Origin: Pterois miles
Lineage: Eukaryota > Chordata > Actinopteri > Perciformes > Scorpaenidae
Direction of reading: 5' to 3'
Length of the DNA stretch: 64,000 nucleotides
Assembly: GCA_947000775.1 (NCBI GenBank)
Contig: CAMQGK010000297.1
Span: 1,377,001 to 1,441,000, forward strand
This document shows, in pieces, positions 1 to 12,600 of the stretch. Position numbers and translations under genes: made by a program. Positions within the stretch are counted from its first letter, which is position 1. Each line of letters begins with the position of its first letter. The notes under the pieces were generated by a model. The model ran no database searches and was not told where the DNA came from. It saw only the letters and a list, made by a program, of their open reading frames with translations.

Positions 1-3000
1 AAAGTCACAGCTCTTCCTTTGTAGTTTAGTTTTCTATAATCTAGTTCTCACTTTTGGAGAAATCTGTCGGTAGTCCAAACAAACGATGAGAGATGCAGTT
101 TTATTGTGTTTTGTAGAAGTACAGTCATGGAAAAAATTATTAGACCACTCTTGTTATCTTCAATTTCTTGTTCATTTCTTTGTTCTTCACCAGCAACACA
201 TTTTAAGTTGTCTTAGCAGGAAAAAAGCGTAGGTGGAACCAACAACATCAATGATAGCAATATGTCTACTGTGAGAAAATTCAATATGTTTCATTTACAT
301 AGCTCACAATTACAAATATGCCTCAAAGGCTTTACAATCTGCACAGCCTACGACACCCCCTATCCGTAGAGCCAGAGAGAAAGGTCTAGAAAAGTTCATT
401 CAGTGCCCGTGAACTGAATGTTAATTTCTCTGCTATAAGCCATCTCCAAAGGCATTTCTGAGACAATTGGCAGTAACCACGTGTAACCACACCCTCCCCG
501 GACCTCCACATCCTGCAGCTTCACCTGCAAGATTGTCCGAGACTAGCCGCCCTGACAGCTGATGCAAAAATGGGTTTTCAGAACCGAAACCAGACTGTCA
601 GAAACCGGAAGTAAAGCTAGACTCAAGAGTCACAGATACAAAGCCAAACAAATTTAGTTTCCATGGCAACAAGTTGAATTTGTAGAAAGAAATGCTAAAT
701 GAATGACATCTTCTAAGGAGTGACAGCTTCAAAGGAGCGACATCTTCAAAGGACAAAATGTCTCTTTCAGCAGTTTCCAAATGAAATCTGCTGTACTCCT
801 AATCATTATTGTTACAGAAGTCACAGAAGACAGACACATCTCAGTTGACTTTCAGCAGTGTCCAATATGGACAAAGTCAAATTTCTAGTGATGAAAGGTT
901 GCTTTCCTTATGAAACTTTATTATTTTAATAATAAATCCAAAAAAAAGAAATATAGAAAAAGGAAAAGAATCTACCGCCCTTGGAAAAATAGATTTATAA
1001 AGCAAGCTTTTTTATTATAAATATTATTTGAAAAAAGAAAAAAAAAATTTAAAAAAAAGCCTTTGTTTTTTTTTGTTATTTTGTCCAGACAATTGTGTTA
1101 GAGGAAAAAGTGGTGGCACAAATGTGAATATGTCTGTGAGAAATTAAATGTTTCATTTACATAGCTCACAATTAAAATTGCCTAAAGGCTTTACAATCTG
1201 CACAGCCTACGACACCCCTACCGTAGAGCAGAGAGAAAGGTCTAGAAAAGTTATTAGTGCCCGTGAACTGAATGTTAATTTCTCTGCTATAAGCCACTCC
1301 AAGGCATTCTGAGACAATTGGCAGTCCACGTGTACCACACCCTCCCGGACCTCCACATCCTGCAGCTTCACCTGAAGATTGTCCGAGACTAGCCGCCTGA
1401 GCTGATGAAAAATGGGTTAGACGAAACAGACTGTAGAAACCGGAAGTAAAGCTAGACTAAGAGTACAGATAAAAGCAAAAAATTTAGTTCATGGAAAAGT
1501 TGAATTTGTAGAAAGAAATGCTAAATGAATGACATTTCTGAGGAGTGACAGCTTAAAGGAGCGACATCTTCAAAGGACAAAATGTCTCTTTCAGCAGTTT
1601 CCAAATGAAATCTGCTGTCTCCTAATATTATTGTTAAGAAGTCAAGAAGACAGACACATCTCAGTTGACTTTCAGAGTGTCAATATGGACAAAGAAATTT
1701 CTAGTGATGAAAGAAGATCTGATGTGGAAACTGTAAATATTTCCTTTATTGAACTTTCATTATTTTTTAGTTGTTTATAAAAGGTTTTCAGCTGATAAAT
1801 GGAAGGTTTTACTCTGTCCCTTTTTGGACATATAGATTTAGTTTAAAGTCACAGCTCTTCCTTTGTGTTTAGTTTGCTATATCTAGTTCTCACTTTTGGA
1901 GAAATCTGTCGGTAGTCAAACAAACGTGAGAGATGCAGTTTTATTGTTTTGTAGAAGTACAGTCATGGAAAAAATTATTAGACCACTCTTGTTTCTTCAA
2001 TTTCTTGTTCATTTTTTGTTCTCACAGAACACATTTTAGTTGTCTTAGAGGAAAAAGATAGGTGGAACAACAACATAATGATAGAATATGTCTACTGTGA
2101 GAAAATTAATATGTTTATTTCATGCTCACAATTACAAATATGTAAAGGTTTACAATCTGCCAGCCTACGACACCCTATCCTTAGAGCCAGAGAGAAAGGT
2201 CTAGAAAAGTTCTTCAGTGCCCGGAACTGAATGTTATTTCTCTGCTATAAGCCACTCCAAAGGCATTTCTGAGAAATTGGAGTAACCACGTGTACCACAC
2301 CCTCCCCGGACCTCCACATCCTGCAGCTTCACCTGAAGATTGTCCGAGACTAGCCGCCTGACAGCTGATGCAAAAATGGGTTTTCAGAACCGAAACCAGA
2401 CTGTCAGAAACCTAGACTCAAGCTAGACTCAAGAGTCACAGATACAAAGCCAAACAAATTTAGTTTCCATGGCAACAAGTTGAATTTGTAGAAAGAAATG
2501 CTAAATGAATGACATCTTCTGAGGAGTGACAGCTTCAAAGGAGCGACATCTTCAAAGGACAAAATGTCTCTTTCAGCAGTTTCCAAATGAAATCTGCTGT
2601 ACTCCTAATCATTATTGTTACAGAAGTCACAGAAGACAGACACATCTCAGTTGACTTTCAGCAGTGTCCAATATGGACAAAGTCAAATTTCTCAGTGATG
2701 AAAGAAGATCCTGCATCGTGGAAACTGTAAATATTTCCTCTCATTGAAACTTTCATTATTTTATTAAGTTGATATCCTATAAAAAGCTGATTTATCAGCT
2801 GATAAATGGAAGAGTATTTACTCTGTCCCTTCTTTGGACATATAGATTTAGTTTAAAGTCACAGCTCTTCCTTTGTAGTTTAGTTTGCTATAATCTAGTT
2901 CTCACTTTTGGAGAAATCTGTCGGTAGTCCAAAGAAACGCTGAGAGATGCAGTTTTATTGTGTTTTGTAGAAGTACAGTCATGGAAAAAATTATTAGACC

Positions 3001-3030
3001 ACTCTTGTTTTCTTCAATTGCTTGTTCATT
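1..3030. repeat. Degraded tandem repeat, period about 1.0 kb
   Basis: The block beginning AAAGTCACAGCTCTTCC occurs at 1, 1844 and 2855. The complete unit is 1844-2854 (1,011 bp). Unit 1 (1 to about 925) loses its last ~130 bp into an A/T-rich filler (930-1080). The next unit enters late, at about 1097, lacking its first ~210 bp, and a fourth unit is cut at about 3030. Each unit start carries a Tc1-type terminal sequence (122, 1960, 2986). Units differ mostly by 1-2 base deletions between 1080 and 2350. No coding potential is convincing: the short open frames recur only because the repeat recurs. Confidence 0.85.
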
Positions 3031-3148
3031 TTGATGCCTGGTACCACTAATGGTATATTAACTGAAGAATACAATGAACATGACAAAAATTGCAGCTGAT
3101 TACATAATACTGAAAACAAGGGTGGTCTAATAATTTTTTCCTTGACTG
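2986..3148. mobile_element. Tc1/mariner-type MITE
   Basis: A 163-bp element has about 30-bp terminal inverted repeats: CAGTCATGGAAAAAATTATT on the left and the matching inverse ending TTTTTTCCTTGACTG on the right. A TA dinucleotide lies at 2984-2985. The right-hand TA is offset by two bases (ACTGTCTA), so the target duplication is imperfect. CAGT termini and TA targets are hallmarks of Tc1 elements. The same left terminus occurs at 122 and 1960 in the older repeat units, without a right end. The element is too short to encode transposase. Confidence 0.75.
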
Positions 3149-3473
3149 TCTATCAAACACTATTGAGGACCAGTTTTCTTTCTTTTCCAAAAATGGGATT
3201 ACTATTTACAGTTCTCAGGATCAGTATGTGTGTCCCTATCAGATTTATTACCTCATCTACTGGCTGTACTACAGTAGGTGAAGTCATTTGTATTGCACTG
3301 TCTTGTGCTTAATCTGGGAACAGATCTGAAGAGGTTTCTGATTACTTGGACCCTCTTTACATCACAGAACTTTAGTGTCCCTTCTCACAGTCCCTTCATT
3401 TTTACGTCTGCCTAGACAGAAATAAGTATCGTTGTTATTTTAAATTCTATTCAATGTTTTCATTCTGTTTTAG
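3149..3473. other. No gene seen; 5' flank or intron of kinase gene
   Basis: This stretch of about 325 bp is unique sequence between the MITE and the first recognisable kinase-gene exon. It ends in an acceptor (TTCTGTTTTAG, AG at 3472-3473). I see no start codon context, promoter motif or further exon in it. It is probably intronic, with the true 5' exons upstream of the window. Confidence 0.5.
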
Positions 3474-3656
3474 GTTCGGTCCAAACCGAGGCAAAGATTG
3501 GTCAATGTCCAGTCCCAGACTTCTCGGACCCTTGCGTTCATCTACGTCCAGCTGGTTGAGCTGACTAAAGACTGTGGCAACACGCTGCAGAACAATGTGG
3601 TCAGCCCTGACTACTTTTTGGCGCTGAAGAGCAAACTGGAGAAGATTCTCTATGAG
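3474..3656 (+). CDS. P1: MAST pre-kinase-like helical exon before kinase 1
   Basis: A single 183-nt exon (61 codons, phase 0 to phase 0) is bounded by TTTTAG and GTAGGA. It encodes an amphipathic helical stretch with QLVELTKDCGNTLQNN followed by SPDYFLALKSKLEKIL. Known MAST proteins have the same order just before the kinase domain (a LxELAxDC-type helix, then SxYFxELQENLEKLL). Only one such exon precedes kinase 1, against two before kinases 2 and 3. It starts without an in-frame ATG, so it cannot be the first coding exon unless the start is non-canonical. Confidence 0.7.
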
Positions 3657-6600
3657 GTAGGACTTTCTCATCTTTTAAGCTTTTCTTTCCAGTCAATTCA
3701 CTTGTTTATACATTGTTAAAAGTTCAGATAATAAACAGGAAGCTGGACAGAGCATCAATCAGTTTGGACAACTTTAGCTCAATATTTTGTATTTCAACTT
3801 TTTTTGTCCATCCTGTGTTTTAGACCGAAGCAGCCTGCAGGCCTCCTCCGATACCACCAGTGAAGACTGACTTTGACATCGTCAAACCTATAGGCCGTGG
3901 CACCTTTGGGTGAGTCAGACAGACTGGTATCTTTGTGTTCAGATGACTCCTTGGATAGTGCAGAGAGTCCAGTCAAAGGAGAAAAAACCTGAAATGTGTT
4001 GTAGAGTTATTTTGTCCCAACAGAGCTGATATTCAGCTCATAGCTGCTCACATTTCCTTTTCCATCTTTTCCAGGAATGTCTTCCTTGTGCGCCACAAGA
4101 AGACTCGTCAGGCTTTTGCCATGAAGCAGATCAAAGTGAAGAGCAAGAAACAGAGGGATTTCGTCCTACTGGAGCGTGACATCCTCACCTTCCTTGACAG
4201 CCCTCTTGTCATCTCCATGTTCTGCTCATTTGAGACTAAGAAGCACCTGTACATGGTGATGGAGTATGTGGGAGGTAAGGAAGTTGTTCTGGATTTGTCA
4301 TGCATATATAAGACTATATATACATATACACTATAACCACTGTACGCATCTGACACGCTCTAAGAAGACCTAAGCATAGCACCTGACCTGTTATGTCTCT
4401 CTCTGATCTTGTAGGTGGGGATGTTGAGACCCTACTGGCATACAATCATCATTTCTCTTTGACCACGTCCCGCTTCTACATCGCAGAGGTCGTCTTAGCG
4501 TTGGAGTACATCCACAGCTACGGCATCATCCACAGAGACCTCAAACCCAACAAGTGAGCCTTCAACCTGTCCCTCTGGAGAGGACATCTTGAACATATTT
4601 TATTATTTTTCGATATCTCGTTTATGGCCCTCCTTAGTTATTGTTAGTGCGCCCGTCTTGCGTTTCATTTTTGTATTTTTACAGTTTACAACAACGTTGG
4701 TGGCAGATATACCATAGGAGATTTCTAATTTCTAGCTGTCAAAATTGCTGGTCGTCGACTGTAAATTAGTAAGCTGCTACTCTGTCGCTGGCAGATGTAT
4801 CAGCCGTAGCTGGCTAGCTAACAAAGCTGACAGAATTTCATGAGTTGGTTGAAAACACAGTGTGTCACTTTCTTTTTGTTTCCAACTGACCCTATTGAAG
4901 CTAGAAGGTCACTTGGAGAGTGCAGACATCCATTGTTTATTTAGGATTTATTTACACATTTAATTTTTAGATATAAACACTGTTTAAAGCTTGTTCCTTT
5001 GCTCTTATATTTTTGGTTCAGGAAACTCAAAGCCTGACAGAAGTGATTTGCTACTTACTAGTTGATCTTCTGGAGGTTGTACTGGGGTCAGTTCTAAAGA
5101 TACAGAGAAAATACTGGTATCATATGAAACTAGAAAACATAAGAAATCCATCAATACCAACCATGTCATAGCTTGTCGCAAACGAGATTAAATACTGCTC
5201 CAAAACTTCTGCTATATTTTGGAGAGAGGGTCAAAGTGTCCCCTTGACCTCTGACCTCAAGATATGTGAATGAAAATTGGTTCTATGGTACCTACGAGTT
5301 TCCCTGTACAGACATGTCTGCTTTATTATAGTCACATGCCGTTTTGTCATTTTGACTTGTCATGTCAAGTCATGGTCAGCACACTGACACACTGAGAGCT
5401 GTTGGGCTGCAGTTTGCCACGTTATGATTTCAGCCCATGTGTTTATGCTAAATGCAGTACCTGTCAGGGTTTCTGGACAATATTTGTCATTGTTTTGTGT
5501 TGTTAATTGATTAATAATAACAAAACCACACCTACATTAGCATGAAGCAGCATATTTGCCACTATGTAGAGTAGTAGCACACAAACCCCCTATGACTTTC
5601 CCGTTTGTCCCTCTTGCTATTGAAGTGCACTAATCCTGGCATGTAGTATAACATGACACATGTTCTGCTTCCCTCCATTATAGTCTTCTGCTCACAACCA
5701 CGGGACACATCAAGGTGGCTGATTTCGGGCTGGCCAAGTTTGGGTCGATGAACATAGCGAGATCTCCGACTGAGTCAGACTGTCAGCAAATTGCCAAAGA
5801 GTTCACTGACGGAGAGGTTAGTCTCTTGTTTTTTCCAATGATTTAAACTTGTGTAAATCCTGTGTAATATGTTTTTTCAAACTTCATTTTCTGTTTCTTC
5901 TCCTCTTTCTTGTCCTCCTACAGACTTGCGGCACGCCTCTATTCACAGCCCCAGAGGTGTTTCTACAGACGGGCTATGGAAAGCCCATGGACTGGTGGTC
6001 CACAGGGACTATTCTCTATAATTTCCTGTATGGCTTCGCACCTTTCGAATATGCCTCGGCCCACAGCCTCAGTCGCCACGTGATCCAAGGTAGGAATCTT
6101 AAGCTCCATTCATTATCTTCTCATCACATGCAACCTTTCTACATGTTTGTCATTCTAGCAGTTCTGAATGAATCTTTCTGTATTTGTAAAATGATTCAAT
6201 ACGCACCCACTTTGTGATTTAACTTTAAAATGTGGCAGAAAGTGGCTTTCTTTTTTTTATTATTTAAATTTTGAAAGAGCAATACAGGCTTTACATTCAT
6301 AAGTTATACAGTTCAATCTATATAAGCTGCATTTTAAACAAACAAAAATCAGAACACTCTAAACAATAAACACATAAGCAAACATCAAAACTTCTCTGTT
6401 TTAACCCGGTAATCTATACATATCATACTTCGTATTCCAAATACCATTATCATTTTAAGAAAGACTATCAGTACAATAGCATACAATACAATACAATGGT
6501 GGAACAAAATCAACCCAGTCATTCCAGAAATGATTAAATTTGTCTGATTCTAATCTTAATGTGAAAGCCAACTTTTCCATCATATAAATGTTATGCATTA

Positions 6601-9600
6601 CTTCAATCCATTCCTCCCTTTTGGGTGCCTCCGTTTTCAGCCACTATCTGGTGATGGCTTTCTTACTCGCCACTAACATTGTTCTAAATATATATTTCTC
6701 CCTTAAATTTGTTAAACCCTGGTTCCCTTTTCCCAAGTACATAACAGCAAATGTAAATAGAAGATTCATTTTCAAGATTTTCTCCATACATTTCCTTAAA
6801 TCCTGCCAATAAGGTATGATCAAGGGACATTTCTAGAAGATATGATAGTGACTGGCTTTATTTTTTCCACACAGTCTCCAGCATCTCGTATCTTGAGATT
6901 TCTGTTGTGCTGCTGTAATAAAATATCTCACTATGTTTTGCCAGCCATATTCTCTCCATGATATGGAGCATGTTGTTTTCCATAGTTGTTCAAAGATCTG
7001 TTCCCATTCTTCCTCTGATATCATCCCTCCAGCCTCCTTCTCCCATTTTTCTTTTATATATATTGTATTGTTTCCTTTTAAGTTTTCCACTTCTTTATAG
7101 AATTTTGAGATTAATTTCTTGCCTGGATCCGATTCATATGCTAAAGTAAATAACTTAATAATTCCTGACTCTACTTCATCTAAATTGATTTTTTTATAGT
7201 TTGCTCCATATAATGTCTCATTTGTAGATATCTGTAAAAATCCTGATTGTTTAACCCATATTGAAACTTTAGATCCTGAAAACATTGAATAACCTTCTTC
7301 TTAAATAGCTCCCAAAATATTGTTGGTCCCCCGTCCCATCTACTGAACCCCTTATCTGCTGTATTAGGTATAACAAAGTAGCTTTCATTTCTTGTTTCTT
7401 ATAAATTTGGGATTTAAATCTTTATGAATACAAATAGGAATGATCTTTATTGTCATTGTACTAAAGTACAATGAAATTTCGCATGTTTTTGCAATTAAAT
7501 GTAAATTTCTTGATCAGATCAACTGATATGTGCGTCTTTTCCAGATGACCTCTTTTGTCCAGATGTTAATCCTCCACTGCCACAGGATGTCCAGAGCTTC
7601 ATAAGTCTCCTCTTGGACAAGAACTGTGTGACACGTCTTGGTACAAGTAAGTGACAGCTTTACCAACGACAACCAGTATGAGAACCAGAGAAACTGTATT
7701 TTTATTAGCATACTAACTGGTGTCATGGTTAGACGTGAGCTACATATAAAGTGATAATGTTGTCCATAGAGAGACTCGACCCGGAGAGCTCCAGAGACCT
7801 TTGAAGGCAGTGTGGGGTGTTTGGATCAGGTGCCGGGTTCAACATGTGTAGATGAACAAACTAAATGTTGTTGTGTCACTTCTTATCCAGGAGGAGCTAA
7901 AGAGGTGAAAGGACACCCGTTCTTCAAGGATGTGGACTGGAACAACCTCCTTTATCAGATGCCTCCGTTCATCCCTGAACTGGACAATGAGGAGGACACC
8001 AGGGGTTTTCAAAGTAGGTGCCAACACAGACACATTGACAAAGGCTGCGGTCAAAACGTCTTTTTCTCTTAGGAAGGTTCCTAACGGAGGGAAATGACCT
8101 GGAAGTATCGAAGCAGCAGCCGTGATAAGAGCTGGTCAGAATCTCTAAATGCTAAGGAAAGGTGCTTCAGTGCTTCCTTTCTCATCTCCTTTAGCTTAGG
8201 ATACACTGGAGCATCCTAAGCTAAAGGAGATCATGCTGTCCCACAATTCCTTGTAGCCGCAACATTTAAAGCGCCGCACCGTTCTGCTGTTCATGAAAAC
8301 AAACAATATGCTTATCTTGCATATTATCTTCATACAGTCATGTACTAAGTGGGGTTCATGTTGATAAATAAACCAAAACAAGTATAACCAATAAAATGAA
8401 CAGTACACATATAGCAAAAGGTCAATAAACAAATAATCAGCATACTGTAAACAAACATCACAAGTCCTCATGAATTCTTCACACCTTTCCTTGACCTCAT
8501 GACGTTTTCCATCAAGGTCGAGGAAAAGTGGAGCAGAAAGGACATCATTTTTTGACTCTGACCACAGCCAAAGACTCATGTCTGACATGAGGAGTAGACT
8601 TGATTTTTCAGTAGAGTCTGGTGTGAATTTTAGTTAGAATAAATATGTCAGTCTTTCCCATGATTTAACACATGTTGGTTGTTGCAGCGTACGGTCTTTC
8701 CACTGATGATGGTGATGACGAGGACGACTCACCTGCAGAGACAACAGACTTCTGCTGTGTTGCCTTCCGCTTCAAGGAGGTAGGCTTCAGTTTTTCTCCA
8801 GCTCCTCACCTCTCACTGCTGGCTGAGGTTGTATTAATCTGTTTCTCACTATTGAATACACTCACTCATCTTCAACGGCTTATGTGGTGTGGGGTCGCGA
8901 GGGCAACAGCTCCAGCAGGGGACCCCAAACTACCCTTTCCTGGGCCATATTAACCAGCTCTGACAGGGGGATCCTGAGGCGTTACAGAGAACGGATGGCC
9001 CTTAGAAGTGACCCCCTCACCCCATACTCCCTCAGCACCTCCCACAGTGTCTGCCAGGGGACCCAGTTATATGCCTTCTAAAAGTCCACAAAACACATGT
9101 AGACTGATGGGCATACTCCCAGGCCTCCTCCAGGATCCTTGCGAGAGTGAAGAGCATTGTTAATAAATATTAGCTCAATAAGGCCAGGTCTGTCAGATCG
9201 CTGGTTTTAGTCTTTGAGCAGATTCATTTTTTTATACCCTTTAACATATTATAATTCCAAAAGGTCATATTATGTTTGTTAAAATATTTTAATTGTACTT
9301 GTATTTGTTCACTTCTAATCATGAACTGCAAAACAATATAAAGTTGTAATATGATTATTATCACTTCACTAAAGGTGAATTCAAAGTATTTTTAGTCCCA
9401 GTGGATAAAACGTAAAATGGCTGCTTGTCGAACTTAAAACAAGGCTGCTTTTCTGATACACCTGTAGTTAGCCTAATATGTTTTTAATATGTTATTCATT
9501 TATTTATTACATAACTTTTTTGTCCTTCCTGTGTTTGATTTAGACCCACAAAACCTGTATTCCCACCGTTGACCCCACCCCTTCACCTCCTCCCCACCAC

Positions 9601-12600
9601 ACCTTTCCAACCCAAATGGGCCCGGTGCAAGAGTGTCTGAGTGATGACCTGCCTAACGTTGAATGGCTCCTGACAATCATTGAGTTACGGATAGCTGAGC
9701 TGGCCAACGACTGTAGCAACATGCTGCAGTACAATCTGGTCAGCCCCAACTTCTTTGTGAGGCTGGAGAGCAAACTGGAGGAGATTCTTCATAAGGTAGG
9801 CCTTCCTCATCTTTGAGGCATTTTCCTTCCAGCTGATTTACTTGTTTGTACATAGTTAAAGGTTCAGATAACAACAGGAGACTTTGGACAAAGCATTGAT
9901 CAGATTGGACAGATCTCCGACTGAGTCAGATTGAGTGTTTCACAAAACTGAATACACTTTTTAAATCTTATTAGCAAGGCACTATGATGACGATTTAGCC
10001 TTATGACCTAAGGTCATATTATGTTTGTATGTATATGTTATAATATTATAATTGTTCTTGTATTTTTTTTCTCTTTCTTATCTTATGAACTGCAAAAAAT
10101 ACAGAGTTATGGTATGGTTGTTGTTTATAACTCCACTGGAGGGGAATTTAAGTTTAAAGTATTTCTCAGTCCCTTTGGATAAAATGGAAAGCTGGCTTGT
10201 CAACTAAAAACGAGGCTGCTTTTCTGATACACCTTCAGTTGGCTTAATGTATTGTAATAGTTTTTTTAATTATGTATTTATTAGATACCTTTTTTGTTCT
10301 TCCTGTGTTTGATTTAGATCCGCAACTCCTCCAGTCTTAACATGGATGTTGAACCCAGTGAGGACCTCATCAATCTCATCATGACTGCCCATCTGGAGCA
10401 GTTTTCGGACGATGACCTGCTCCTGGCCACCCGGGCCCTTAAGTTCATCGAGGTTCAGCTGCTCAAGCTGTCCACAGACTGTGAGAACATGCAGGAGAAC
10501 AAGCTGTTCAGCCGCAGCTACTTTGTGGATCTGGAAAACAAACTGGAGAAGATACTCCATGAGGTAGCTAACTCTTAGCCTAATACTAGATAATAATCTA
10601 ATTTATTTCATGTTATCATTGTACTTGTATTTGTTCACAGCTATTCTTATGGACTGCAAAACTATATAGAGTTGTAATATGATTATTTTTATAACTCCAC
10701 CGAAGGTGAATTTAAAGTATCACACAGTGCCATTAGATCCTCTGAGAAAAGGCTGGGTTGTCAAGCTAAAAACAAGGCTGCTTTTCTGATATAACTGTAG
10801 CTTAATATACATTTTGTTTCAACTTTTTTGTTCTTCCTTTGCTTAATTTAGACCCGCGCAGTCTGCAAGCCTCCTCTGATACAACCGGCGAAGACTGACT
10901 TTGACATCGTCAAACCTTTAGGCCGTGGCGCCTTTGGGTGAGTCAGACAGACTGGTACCTTTGTGTTCAGATGACTCCTTGGATAGTGCAGAGAGTCCAG
11001 TCAAAGGAGAAAAAACCTGAAATGTGTTGTAGAGTTATTTTGTCCCAACAGAGCTGATATTAGCTCAGCTGCTCACATTTCCTTTTCCATCTTTTCCAGG
11101 AATGTCTTCCTTGTGCGCCACAAGAAGACTCGTCAGGCTTTTGCCTTGAAGCAGATCAAAGTGAAGAGCAAGTATGAGAGGGATTTCGTCCTACTGGAGC
11201 GTGACATCCTCACCTTCCTTGACAGCCCTCTTGTCATCTCCTTGTTCTGCTCATTTGAGACTAAGAAGCACCTGTACATGGTGATGGAGTATGTGGGAGG
11301 TAAGGAAGTTGTTCTGGATTTGTCATGCATATATAAGACTATATATACGTATACACTATAACCACTGTACGCATCTGACACGCTCTAAGAAGACCTAAGC
11401 ATAGCACCTGACCTGTTATGTCTCTCTCTGATCTTGTAGGTGGGGATGTTGAGACCCTACTGGCATACAATCATTATTTCTCTTTGACCACGTCCCGCTT
11501 CTACATCGCAGAGGTCGTCTTAGCGTTGGAGTACATCCACAGCTACGGCATCATCCACAGAGACCTCAAACCCAACAAGTGAGCCTTCAACCTGTCCCTC
11601 TGGAGAGGACATCTTGAACATATTTTATTATTTTTCGATATCTCGTTTATGGCCCTCCTTAGTTATTGTTAGTACGCCCATCTTGCGTTTCATTTTTGTA
11701 TTTTTACAGTTTACAACAACGTTGGTGGCAGATATACCATGGAGATTTCTAATTTCTAGCTGTCAAAATTGCTGGTCGTCGACTGTAAATTAGTAAGCTG
11801 CTACTCTGTCGCTGGCAGATGTATCAGCCGTAGCTGGCTAGCTAACAAAGCTGACAGAATTTCATGAGTTGGTTGAAAACACAGTGTGTCACTTTCTTTT
11901 TGTTTCCAACTGACCCTATTGAAGCTAGAAGGTCACTTGGAGAGTGCAGACATCCATTGTTTATTTAGGATTTATTTACACATTTAATTTTTAGATATAA
12001 ACACTGTTTAAAGCTTGTTCCTTTGCTCTTATATTTTTGGTTCAGGAAACTCAAAGCCTGACAGAAGTGATTTGCTACTTACTAGTTGATCTTCTGGAGG
12101 TTGTACTGGGGTCAGTTCTAAAGATATATACTGGTATCATATGAAACTAGAAAACATAAGAAATCCATCAATACCAACCATGTCATAGCTTGTCGCAAAC
12201 AAGATTAAATACTGCTCCAAAACTTCTTCTATATTTTGGAGAGAGGGTCAAAGTGTCCCCTTGACCTCTGACCTCAAGATATGTGAATGAAAATGGGTTC
12301 TATGGTACCTACGAGTCTCCCTGTACAGACATGTCTGCTTTATTATAGTCACATGCCGTTTTGTCATTTTGACTTGTCATGTCAAGTCATGGTCAGCACA
12401 CTGACACACTGAGAGCTGTTGGGCTGCAGTTTGCCATGTTATGATTTCAGCCCATGTGTTTATGCTAAATGCAGTACCTGTCAGGGTTTCTGGACAATAT
12501 TTGTCATTGTTTTGTGTTGTTAATTGATTAATAATAACAAAACCGCACCTACATTAGCATGAAGCAGCATATTTGCCACTATGTAGAGTAGTAGCACACA

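Noticed and set aside
598..780. 60-codon minus-strand frame repeated at 2404-2586
   Set aside because: It recurs only because the DNA repeat recurs. The copy in the middle unit is broken, and there is no homology signal.
8196..8588. 130-codon minus-strand frame in the kinase intron, also at 14063 and 19773
   Set aside because: It is an intronic shadow frame of hydrophobic A/T-rich composition. It is conserved only because the whole intron is nearly identical, and part of it covers the hairpin.
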